Of a stretch of DNA of 64,000 bases, positions 48,646 to 57,637 are shown piece after piece. Origin of the DNA: Bacilli bacterium (lineage in GTDB: Bacteria > Bacillota_I > Bacilli_A > ML615J-28 > CAG-313); contig JAFVWY010000002.1 in NCBI GenBank assembly GCA_017501465.1, positions 1-64,000 of the forward strand, given 5' to 3'. A program made the position numbers and the translations under genes. Each line of letters begins with the position of its first letter. Within the stretch, counting starts at the first letter, position 1. The notes beneath the pieces are model-generated. The model worked only from the letters and a program-made list of their open reading frames with translations. It did not search any database and had not been told where the DNA came from.

Positions 48646-49415
48646 TGAATATATCTGATAGTTTAGAATATTGTTTATTTTATGATAAACCAGTTAAATA
48701 TAAAGGGTTGGAAATATATCCAGTTTTAATGAACGATTATTTACCATTTCATTTATATGTTCAAAGTTTATTATTAGATAAAAATAGTACACCAAATGTT
48801 AAGGTAATTAGTATGACATATCTTGAATTTCTTTATTATTTAGTAAATGAAACACCAAATTTACCTTATTTATATATGCTTAAAGAATTACTTAAAATGG
48901 TTCTTCATAATAATGATGATAATGATTATTATTTTGGTACTGATGAAAAAGGTAAGGCGTTATTAAAAATAAAAGGGGAAACCTATACATCAACCGATTT
49001 TGATAATATAGTAGATATTATATTTAAACAAAACGGAATTGAACATATAGATGACTCTATTCAAAAAGAAGTTAGAGACGCAATGGATAAAGCAATGGAT
49101 TACAAAATGCAACAGAATGCTTATAAAATGTGTTCTTTAGAAGAACAAATGATTTGCGTTTTAATATCTACATCTATGAAATTAGAAGATATATATAATT
49201 TAACGATTAGAAAGTTTTCTAAAATATTAGAGCGTGTAGATTATAAATTACATTATCAAATTTATAAGAGTGCCGAGATGTCTGGAATGGTATCTTTTAA
49301 AGACGGAAATCCATTCAAACATTGGATGGCTGATTTAACCAAATCTGATAAATACGAAGAAGTTAAAGTTGATGCCGAAGAAATGCATAATAAAATTGAT
49401 AATATTAATAAGTAA
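48645..49415 (+). CDS. Hypothetical tail protein
   Basis: 256 aa, helical C-terminal half (MICVLISTSMKLEDIYNLTI, then FSKILERVDYKLHYQIYKSA). The phrase MSGMVSFKDGNPFKHW is typical of tail-module proteins of clostridial and bacillar phages that I recall, perhaps an assembly chaperone, but I cannot name the family. ATG overlaps the previous stop. Confidence 0.6.
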   Translation: MNISDSLEYCLFYDKPVKYKGLEIYPVLMNDYLPFHLYVQSLLLDKNSTPNVKVISMTYLEFLYYLVNETPNLPYLYMLKELLKMVLHNNDDNDYYFGTDEKGKALLKIKGETYTSTDFDNIVDIIFKQNGIEHIDDSIQKEVRDAMDKAMDYKMQQNAYKMCSLEEQMICVLISTSMKLEDIYNLTIRKFSKILERVDYKLHYQIYKSAEMSGMVSFKDGNPFKHWMADLTKSDKYEEVKVDAEEMHNKIDNINK

Positions 49416-49427
49416 AACAATTATAAT

Positions 49428-49494
49428 CATCAATTCTTTGAATTATGGTTATAATTTGGAATAGTGATTATAATTATAATCCAAGGAATTGATG
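49428..49494. repeat. Large inverted repeat before the major tail gene
   Basis: CATCAATTCTTTG (49428-49440) pairs with CAAGGAATTGATG (49482-49494), one G-U, with TATAATT/AATTATA inside. On the plus strand it is followed by A, not T, so it is not a simple terminator in that direction. Confidence 0.6.
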
Positions 49495-49507
49495 AAAAAA
49501 AATAATT

Positions 49508-49536
49508 AAAGAGACTACTAAAAGGTTTCTTTTTTT
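49508..49536 (+). terminator. Intrinsic terminator before major tail gene
   Basis: AAAGAGACT (49508-49516) pairs with GGTTTCTTT (49524-49532), two G-U pairs, followed by a T run to 49536. Confidence 0.7.
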
Positions 49537-49564
49537 ATAAAAATAATTTAAAGGAGGAATAACA

Positions 49565-50599
49565 ATGAAAAAGTTCTTAGTTTCAACTGCCAATGTTTTT
49601 GGATATGATTCAAATGACAATTTATTATTTACTGGTACTACATTAATGGACAGCTCTATTGAAACAACTTTAGCTAATACTGATGTAAGAGCTGGACAAG
49701 GAAACCAATTACAATATATTTATTATCATACAGCTGAAATGAATATAACAATCAATGAAGCTCAATTTTCATTACCATACTTAGCATTAAACGTTGGTTC
49801 TGCTATCACTACTGGAGCAAATGTTTGGACTACTGAAACTGTAACAGTAACTGCTGGTGCTGGTTCTGTAAGTAAAACTCCATTAGGAATTTCTGGAACA
49901 ACTTTATATGGTTGGGTAACAGACAAAGATGATAATGTTCAAAGAGTTGAATTTACTGGAAGTTCATTTAATATGGCTGATAATACTTATAACGGTGATG
50001 TATGTGTAAGATATTATGCTACTGATGCTGCTGCTCAAAAAGTAACAGTTTATGCAGATATGTTACCATCAACAATTAGATTAGTTATGGAGGCACAATT
50101 ATGTAGCTCTGATTCTACAACAAATAGAATTGGTACATTACAAATTAATGTTCCAAAAGCTTCAATGACTGGTGCATTTACATTATCAATGACTCCAGAT
50201 TCAGTTGCACAAACTCCATTATCAGTAAGAGCATTATCTTATACTCCAACTAACAATGGCGGATGTACAGCTAATAGACCAATATATGCTGAAATTATTG
50301 AAATCCTAGATGGTAGAAATTGGTATGACAATGTTGTAGCATTAGCTATCGAAGGAGGAGACTTCTCATTATCAGTATCTGGTACAAAACAATTAAAAGT
50401 ATTCGCAATACCTAATGATGGAACTGCCGCATTCTTAGTTGATTCATCAAATATCACATTTGCTTCAAGCGCAACTGGAAAAGCGACTGTTAGTGCGAGT
50501 GGTTTAGTTACTGGTGTAACATCTGGAGATGCAACAATTAAGGCTACTGTTACAGGTAAAACTGACATTGACGCTAACGTTGTTGTAACTGTTGCCTAA
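49565..50599 (+). CDS. Major tail protein with C-terminal BIG2 domain
   Basis: 344 aa. The N-terminal 250 residues have the strand-rich, glycine/threonine-rich look of a tube protein; the C-terminal 80 (VSGTKQLKVFAIPNDGTAAF ... TGKATVSASGLVTGVTSGD) are a BIG2 Ig-like domain. Such decorating Ig domains are common on tail tubes. Codon choice resembles that of the major capsid gene, in keeping with abundance. AAAGGAGG precedes the ATG. Confidence 0.82.
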   Translation: MKKFLVSTANVFGYDSNDNLLFTGTTLMDSSIETTLANTDVRAGQGNQLQYIYYHTAEMNITINEAQFSLPYLALNVGSAITTGANVWTTETVTVTAGAGSVSKTPLGISGTTLYGWVTDKDDNVQRVEFTGSSFNMADNTYNGDVCVRYYATDAAAQKVTVYADMLPSTIRLVMEAQLCSSDSTTNRIGTLQINVPKASMTGAFTLSMTPDSVAQTPLSVRALSYTPTNNGGCTANRPIYAEIIEILDGRNWYDNVVALAIEGGDFSLSVSGTKQLKVFAIPNDGTAAFLVDSSNITFASSATGKATVSASGLVTGVTSGDATIKATVTGKTDIDANVVVTVA

Positions 50600-50605
50600 T
50601 AAAAT

Positions 50606-51034
50606 ATGAAGGAAGAATGTCCTTATAGCCAATTAAAAAAGTCTGGTTTGGAACAAAGTCTTCTTTGTTCCAAAACCGGACTTTTTTGTATGAAACAACG
50701 TTATTGTAATACTAAAAGGGAACTTGTTAATACAGAAGATTGGCGCTCTTGTACTCATTTGAAGAAGGAGGAAGTACAAATGGCAAAGAAAAATTCTAAA
50801 CTAGCCAATGATAACGAAAGAGCATTCGTTGAGTCTTTCGATGAATCATACAACATTAATGAAGTCGAAGAAATAAGCGAAGGCGATATTAATGTTGAAA
50901 TTCCTAATGATTCCGAGTCTGAATACGAGATTGTCTTGGCAACCCCATCATACTTTATTATTAATAGAAATGGAGAAAATGAGGTTATCAACGAAATAAA
51001 TACTTATAAGAAAGGGGATATAATTAAATTATAA
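50606..51034 (+). CDS. Cysteine-rich protein; alternative start at 50780
   Basis: 142 aa from ATG 50606, just after the tail gene stop. The first 55 residues carry six cysteines (CPYSQLKKSG, LLCSKTGLFC, RYC, SCTHLKK), a pattern I recall from small proteins in phage tail modules. No ribosome site precedes 50606, and a strong terminator hairpin is embedded at 50635-50687. A second in-frame ATG at 50780 has an excellent GAAGGAGG and would give an 84-aa acidic protein. So two products, or a leader followed by the short protein, are possible. Confidence 0.6.
   Translation: MKEECPYSQLKKSGLEQSLLCSKTGLFCMKQRYCNTKRELVNTEDWRSCTHLKKEEVQMAKKNSKLANDNERAFVESFDESYNINEVEEISEGDINVEIPNDSESEYEIVLATPSYFIINRNGENEVINEINTYKKGDIIKL
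50635..50687 (+). terminator. Terminator inside a reading frame
   Basis: A long stem: GGAACAAAG (50650-50658) with CTTTGTTCC (50663-50671), loop TCTT, extended by GGTTT/AAACC and AAAAAAGTC/GACTTTTTT with one bulge; T run 50682-50687. It follows the major tail gene by 36 bp and lies in the cysteine-rich frame. Confidence 0.82.
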
Positions 51035-51057
51035 TTATCCCTTTCTTTTTTATTTTT
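51009..51057 (+). terminator. Intrinsic terminator
   Basis: AGAAAGGG-ATA (51009-51020, one bulge) pairs with TATCCCTTTCT (51036-51046), followed by T-rich sequence. It overlaps the 3' end of the acidic protein gene. Confidence 0.75.
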
Positions 51058-51082
51058 TAGAAAAATCAAAAGGAGCTGAATT

Positions 51083-51523
51083 ATGGGACAAATAACTTTA
51101 GAACAAATAGCCATAGCTTTAGCTGCCATAGCTGGTGTAATAGGTTCTATTACAGTAATTGCGAAGTTCATAATTTACTTTATAAATTTAATCAAGAAGA
51201 ATAGAACTGAGAAAGAAATTAATCCTATTTTGGAAGAAATTAAAAAAGTTAACGATAATGTTAATAGTGTTCGAAAAGAAATGACAACAAAAATGGAAGA
51301 AAACTATAAAAAACTTAATAATAAAATTGATTCTTTAGAAATAAATCAATGTAAAGATGTAATTATAGATTTTATATCAGATGTTAAGTCTGGTAAAAAT
51401 GTTTCTTCGAAAGAAGAACGTGCTTACGAAGCTTATGATAAATATACAAATGTTTATCATCAAAATTCTTACATCCATAAATTATGGGAAGAGAATATCG
51501 ACGTAGACACAAAAAAGGAGTAG
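51083..51523 (+). CDS. Membrane-anchored coiled-coil protein
   Basis: 146 aa. Residues 5-37 form a hydrophobic segment (IALAAIAGVIGSITVIAKFI), followed by a charged coiled coil (residues 45-90) and an acidic C-terminus. It recalls XhlA/holin-like phage membrane proteins but lies in the tail module. AAAGGAG precedes the ATG. Confidence 0.68.
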   Translation: MGQITLEQIAIALAAIAGVIGSITVIAKFIIYFINLIKKNRTEKEINPILEEIKKVNDNVNSVRKEMTTKMEENYKKLNNKIDSLEINQCKDVIIDFISDVKSGKNVSSKEERAYEAYDKYTNVYHQNSYIHKLWEENIDVDTKKE

Positions 51524-51531
51524 ATGAATAT

Positions 51532-51696
51532 TTGGAAACCATATTGATTATAATAACATTATTATTTATTGGATTTATAATAATGCCTGTTTCTGTTAGA
51601 GTTTGTAAACAACAGATTTGGGAATTTGTTAAAGAAAATATAGAGAAAGATGCGAAATATAAGAAGATGGTGAGAGATATGTTGAAAGGAAAATAA
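51532..51696 (+). CDS. Small membrane protein
   Basis: 54 aa from TTG 51532 behind AAGGAG; an earlier in-frame ATG overlaps the previous gene without ribosome site. Residues 3-21 form a transmembrane helix (TILIIITLLFIGFIIMPVSV), followed by a basic tail. Directly next to another membrane protein, so the two could act together. Confidence 0.62.
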   Translation: METILIIITLLFIGFIIMPVSVRVCKQQIWEFVKENIEKDAKYKKMVRDMLKGK

Positions 51697-51702
51697 GGAG
51701 TT

Positions 51703-52227
51703 ATGAATATTTTAGGAATTGACGCTGCAACTAAAAAAACAGGTTATAGTATTATAGATTATAGAGATGGGAGTTTAGTTGAATACGGGTTAATTAAAAC
51801 TGACTCTGATGACATAAGGGATAGAATGAAAGAAATTTATTCTAATCTTAAAAATATTTGTCAAAAAAAAGATATTAAGGTAGTTATTGTTGAGGACGTA
51901 CCAGTCAATAATCATTCAAATTTAAAAACGGGTAAAGATTTATCGATACTACACGGAGTCATATTAGGATTATGTTTTGAACAATGTCTACCTTTTGTCG
52001 CGTTTTCTCCGTCTTCTTGGCGTTCAGTTGTTGGAACATATAACGGTACCAGAGAAGGGATGAAAAGAGAAACGCAAAAACGTTTAGCGGTAGACAAGGT
52101 TAATGAATTATATAAATTAAATTTTAATTATTATACCAGAGACACTAAAGCTAAACAAAGTGATGATGATATTGCAGAGGCAATATTAATTGCTAGAGCT
52201 TATTATTTAGAAAAAAAGGAGGATTAA
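51703..52227 (+). CDS. RuvC-like Holliday junction resolvase
   Basis: 174 aa with the RuvC/RNase H-like active site: D7 in GIDAATKKTGYS, E64 in VIVEDV, and D154-D156 in KQSDDDIAEA. It also has SSWRS near 104. It resolves branched DNA before packaging. Position inside the tail module is unusual. AAGGAG precedes the ATG. Confidence 0.88.
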   Translation: MNILGIDAATKKTGYSIIDYRDGSLVEYGLIKTDSDDIRDRMKEIYSNLKNICQKKDIKVVIVEDVPVNNHSNLKTGKDLSILHGVILGLCFEQCLPFVAFSPSSWRSVVGTYNGTREGMKRETQKRLAVDKVNELYKLNFNYYTRDTKAKQSDDDIAEAILIARAYYLEKKED

Positions 52228-52229
52228 TT

Positions 52230-52721
52230 ATGGGAAAAGTGAATTACAATGGATATGATTATACTACAAAAAGAGATTATTTAACTGGAGGTCAAGTATC
52301 AAATTTAGTATCTGAAGCTATTAAAATTTATATGGGTGGAGGATTAATAGATGATTATGCTTTTAATCCAGTTGATATGGAAATTAACTTTTATGCTGGA
52401 TTGTTTTATTTAACAATTGAAAATTATGAAATTGATAATAATGAACAATTTGAAGAATTATTTAGCCACGGGGTTCACGAAAATTTGTTACACGATATCA
52501 AAAACGCACAACTTGCTTATGATTTGATGTGGAAAACTGCTAACGAGGTAAGCAATTCTATAGGTTCTATATTATATAAAATTAAAAGATTCCTTGATAA
52601 TTTACCAGAACAAGAAGATTTAAATAAACTTATGGAAAAACTACCAGAAGAATGGAAAGAAGTTAAAGAAAAATATGACGATATCGTTGGACATAATAAA
52701 TTAGAGGGGGATAATGAATAA
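52230..52721 (+). CDS. Putative tail assembly chaperone
   Basis: 163 aa, helical (YKIKRFLDNLPEQEDLNKLM). It lies two genes before the tape measure gene, where assembly chaperones usually sit. I found no slippery sequence linking it to the following gene, so a frameshifted chaperone pair is not supported. Confidence 0.5.
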   Translation: MGKVNYNGYDYTTKRDYLTGGQVSNLVSEAIKIYMGGGLIDDYAFNPVDMEINFYAGLFYLTIENYEIDNNEQFEELFSHGVHENLLHDIKNAQLAYDLMWKTANEVSNSIGSILYKIKRFLDNLPEQEDLNKLMEKLPEEWKEVKEKYDDIVGHNKLEGDNE

Positions 52722-52743
52722 TATTCTACGCCCTCTTTTTTTT
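52703..52743 (+). terminator. Intrinsic terminator
   Basis: AGAGGG (52703-52708) pairs with CCCTCT (52731-52736), followed by a T run to 52743. It overlaps the last codons of the gene at 52230. Confidence 0.78.
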
Positions 52744-52776
52744 AGAAAATAACAAAATTTGAAAGGAGATGGCTTA

Positions 52777-53289
52777 ATGGCTACACAAATTTTTAATAAT
52801 GAACAAGAATTAAAAACTTATTTTGATAGTATTATGCAGCAAGTCATAGAAGCCGTTTCTAGTGATTTGTTAAAAGATTTTTTAGGTCATTTAGACAATA
52901 CTATTTATGCTGCTCCAAAAGGAGAATATGATAGATATTATAAACAGGGTGGTTTTTATTCTGGTTGGAAAATATCAGAAGATGTTTCTAAAGCAACGCA
53001 ACAATATGTTAGGTCTTTAATATTTGATGGAAGTCAATTGGTTGCTCCTCAAGATGATATGAAAAATAGTCAAATGTCACACGGTGGGGATACTGGTGCT
53101 GATTTTAGAAATGTAATGATGCAAATTTTAAATGACCCTGATTTAAACTTTTCTTATTCTTATAATGGTGGTGCAAAATATTTTGAATCAACAAATCAAG
53201 GATATTGGGACTCTTATATTATTGATATAAAAGATAAATGTGAAAAATGGTTTAATAAATATTTAAAGCAATACGGGATAAGGGGGTGA
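52777..53289 (+). CDS. Tail protein before the tape measure
   Basis: 170 aa from ATG 52777 behind GAAAGGAG; the earlier in-frame ATG overlaps that site. Contains PKGEYDRYYKQGGFYSGWKI, a pattern of tail-module proteins known as HK97 gp10-like in layout, but the match is weak. Confidence 0.6.
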   Translation: MATQIFNNEQELKTYFDSIMQQVIEAVSSDLLKDFLGHLDNTIYAAPKGEYDRYYKQGGFYSGWKISEDVSKATQQYVRSLIFDGSQLVAPQDDMKNSQMSHGGDTGADFRNVMMQILNDPDLNFSYSYNGGAKYFESTNQGYWDSYIIDIKDKCEKWFNKYLKQYGIRG

Positions 53290-53296
53290 AAAATAA

Positions 53297-56200
53297 ATGG
53301 ATAAAAATTATAGTGTTAAGATTGGTATTACATTAGATGATAAATCTGTTTCCAATATAAAAAAAGAAATAGAAAATAAACTATCTAATGAAAAAATTGA
53401 AATTAAAATTGACACATCTAATTTAAGTGATTTATCAACTAAACTTAATAATGTTAATACACAACTAACTAGCATTTCTAAACAAGATAGTTTCAAACAA
53501 ACAAGTAGCAGTGCGAAGAAAGCAAAAGAGGATACGAATAAATTAAATGCAAGTTTGGAGCAAACTCAAAAACATATAAAAAATGCTACTTTTGCAACAG
53601 GTAATTGGGCCTATAGTTGGTCAAAAGCTATGCAGTCGTTTTTAACATATATGTCTGTAACGCAATTATTCAACACATTTATGAATGGAGTTAGAGATAT
53701 GATATCTCAGGTTAAAGAACTTGATGATGCATTAGTTGAGTTACAAAAAGTTACTGATTTAGAAGGCGAGTCGCTAGATAGATTTGTAGATAAGGCATAT
53801 GAAGCAGGAAAAACTGTAGCAAAAACAGGGACAGAAATGATTGAAGCCGCAACAGCATTTGCTAAAGCAGGTTTTAAAGATGATGCTTTAGAATTAGGTA
53901 CGGTTGCCGCGATGTATACTAATATTGCGGACGAAGCAATAAGCGCAGCCGATGCTGCTGATATGATTATTTCTCAAATGAAGGCTTTTAACATAGAAGC
54001 TGGCGACACAATGCATATTATTGATGCTATAAATGAAGTATCAAATAATTTTGCCGTGTCAAGTGCTGATATCTCTCGTAATTTAGGAAAAGCTTCTGCT
54101 GTAATGGCCAATGCCGGAAATTCAATGGAGCAATATATTGGTTTAATGACGGCAGCTACAGAGGTTACAAGAAATGCCAGTAAAGCGGCTAATGGTCTTA
54201 AAACTTTAACTTTGCGTTTGCAAGGAATGAACGATGAAGGAGAAAAAGACATTGAGTTAACGGCTCAGATGGAAGGTTTATTTAAAAAACTTGGTATATC
54301 TGTTTATGACACCAACGGGGAATTAAAAAATACCTATGATATATTAGCGACTTTAGCCCCAGTATATCAAACTTTAAGCAATGCCGAGAAGGCATTTGTT
54401 ACAGAGACGATTGCAGGTAAATATCAAGCACAGAATGCGGCCGCTATTCTTTCTAATTGGCAAACGGCAGTTGATGCTACAACCACCGCGTTAAATAGTA
54501 ACGGTAGTGCTGCAAGAGAAAATGAAAAGGTTTTAGATTCTATTCAAGGTCATTTACAAAAATTGAATAGTGCTTGGGAAGAATTATCAAAAAATATATT
54601 TAATAGTGATGCATTAAAATTTATCGTTGATTTAGGAACGGGATTTTTAGACTTTGCAAATTCAGGTGTTGGCCAAGCAATAATTAAATTAACAGCTTTA
54701 TTGGTTATTTTTAAAACAGCATCTGGTTTATTAAGTACGGCACAAACAAAAGTTTTATTATTAACCAATAGCGTCTTAAGAAATACCATTGCTGTTGTTG
54801 CTAATAAAAAAGCAATACAAGGAGTAAATCAACAGACTAGAGATTATATTACTAAATTATTATTAGAAAAAGGAGCTATAGATAAAACAACTGGAAGTAT
54901 AAACACTCAAACTTTAGCTAAAATAAAAGCAAAATTAGCATCTGAAGGTTTATCAAAAGCTGAGCAGGCAGAAATTTTAAAGACAATTACTATGACGGCT
55001 ACTCAACAAGCCGCCGCTAAAGCGACTATTACATTTTCTGGTGCTATGAAAGGTTTGGCTGCAGCTATGGCAGCAAATCCTATAGGCGCTATTTTAGTTG
55101 CTGTAACCGCTCTTGTTTCTGGTTTAAAATATTTATGTGAGGAAGCTGATAGGGCCCAAGAAAGATTTGAAAATTTACAACAGGAATTTCAAGATGCGAA
55201 GCAAAAAGTTGAAGAAACTAATGATGAATTAAAAACGACAAAAGATAGAATTAAAGAGCTAAAGACAAAAGGAAGTTTAACTTTTACAGAACAAGCAGAA
55301 TTAGATAAGCTTGAAAATGCCAATAAAAAATTAGAAACGCAAGCAAAATTATATGAAAGAATTGCTGAGGCAAAAGAAAAAGCCACTAAACAAGCGGCTA
55401 ATGATGCCTTTAATGCTGAATACAATAGTTCTTGGAGTTATAGAAAAATAAATAATAAAGGCGAAATAGAGGATACAGACTGGACTGATTATGTTCTACC
55501 TTGGAAAAATATTCCTCAAATATATCACGCTATAAATGGTGACTTATCCGATTATGGTTATGATGAAGATATTATAAATAAAGCTGTTGATGCTTATTTA
55601 GATTTAGCAAATGCCGAAAGTTTAACGGCCGAAGAAGCAGAAAAGATGACTAATTTAGAGAATTCTTTAGCTAAAGAACTTGAGTCTTTAGAAGAAAGAA
55701 TTCCTAATTTAACAGGAACGGCTTTAACAGAGGCACAAGAATTAAGAGATTATATTGTTCATATGCTATACCCTGCTATATATCAAGAAGAACAAACAAA
55801 TAAGTTTTTTGGTATAGACCCAGATGATAAAGAAGCCCAAAAAATAAAAGAACAATTTAAAGATATTCAAGAGCAAATGGATTCTTTATATCAAAAAGGG
55901 GAATTAACATCAAAGAAAATTTGGGAACTTAGAAAAGATGCTGATGGGCAATGGAATGATTTAGATAAATATATGCGAGATAATTTTCTTGATAATGAAT
56001 CTATTATTAAATATTATGAAGGAATTTATAAATCCGCAGAAGAAAGTTCTGAGAAAGAGATAGATGCATATAGAAAAGCGGCGGAAGCAAGAGAAGCTGC
56101 CGGAACCGCTTCAATGACAGATAAGTCTTTTTTAGGATATTTATCCGGAGAATATCAAACTAATGCCACTACAGTTTTAGAATGGTATGATGCATTAAAA

Positions 56201-57637
56201 AGATTAGCAGATGGCGGAGAATTATCTGCAGATTCTATTAGAAAATTAGATGAAGAATTTAAATTCTTGGCTAATGATGAATATGCGTTAGAAGATATAG
56301 CGGGAATTTTAGATTATTTTTCTTCTGATGCACAGGATACATTATCAAATTATTCAACGGAGCTAGATAATATAACTAAACAATATAATATGTTAACGGC
56401 TGCCGTTGATGAATATAATGAGGCAGGATATTTAAGTTCAGAAACGTTAGCAAATATTATTAATAATGGTTTATTGGATTATTTGTCATATGAAAATGGA
56501 CAATTAATAGCTAATACTGGGGAATTATATAATAGCGCTGAAGCCAGTAGAATATATGCTTCCCAACAATTAACTGCTGCTATGACTGCCGATATGCTAC
56601 ATATTGCGATGGGAGAAGAAGCAGAAGTTTCCGGATTAGCGGCTTCTGCTATTGCTAATTTAGGTAATAGCTCAGAGGTGGCTGGTAATCAAGCAGCTAA
56701 TTCGGTAGGGAAATTTATAAGTTTTGCAGAAGCTGTTGACCAGGCAAATAAAGCATTAGCAGGAAAAGAATTAACTTCTGATATACAAAACAAAATTAGC
56801 GCTGTTCAAGGTGCATATAAACCGTATTATGATTTATTATCAAAACCAATACAAATTAATTCTAAAAAATATACCGGTTCTGGAAGTGGTTCGGGTAAAA
56901 AATCCAATTCCGGTTCATCTGCCAAATCACAAAAAGAATGGTGGGAAACTGCTCTTAGTGACCTTAAAGACCAATTTGATAATAACGAAATTACGGTAGA
57001 CCAATATATTAATAGTTTACAAAATTTATTAGGAAAAGTTGGTCAAGGAACAGAAGCTTGGAGAAAAATAAATAAAGAACTACAAAAACAAAAATTAGAT
57101 AAGGTTAAAGATGATTATGATGCTGGTCGTATATCTCTTAATCAATATATTATATCGCTTCAAAATTTACAAAAAGCATATGCGGCCGGTACGGATGCTT
57201 GGAATGATTTAGCAAAAGCAATTAAAAAGGCAAAACTTGATAAATTAAAAGAGCAACAAAGCGACCTTAAAAGTGCTCTTTCTGCCGTTACAGACACTTT
57301 AGATAAACAAATAGACAAATATGAAGAATTAAAAGATGCGGCAGATGAAAAATATGATAGCGAAATTGATAAATTAAATGAAGTGAAAGACCAACTTGAT
57401 GACGATGTTGATGATTACGAAAGAGCACAAAAAGCTGTTGTTAAGTTTTTAAATGAGCAGCTTGATGCAATTAATAATCAAAAAGATAATGTTGAAAATT
57501 ATTATACAAATGTCATCGAAGCATTAGAGAAACAAAATGAGGAACAACAAGAGGCTATAGATTTAGCAGAGGCTTATGATGCATTAATTAATGCTATGAC
57601 ACAAAAAACTAAAAAAGTCTATCGTGAAGGACTCGGT
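53297..57637 (+). CDS. Tape measure protein, exon 1
   Basis: 1447 codons ending with QKTKKVYREGLG. Long helices, coiled coils, a DDALVELQKVTDLEGESLDR tape-measure signature, and two hydrophobic segments (TALLVIFKTASGLLS, ANPIGAILVAVTALVSG) are typical. At 57637 the reading frame enters the group I intron; without splicing it would stop at 57736 after 32 foreign residues. With exon 2 the protein is 1744 aa and sets tail length. GGGGGTG precedes the ATG. Confidence 0.9.

Noticed and set aside
49428-49494. Plus-strand terminator
   Set aside because: The inverted repeat is followed by A, not T; the real terminator is the smaller stem at 49508-49536.
52230-53289. Programmed frameshift between the two genes before the tape measure
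   Set aside because: No slippery heptamer with overlap was found; a terminator and a fresh ribosome site separate them.
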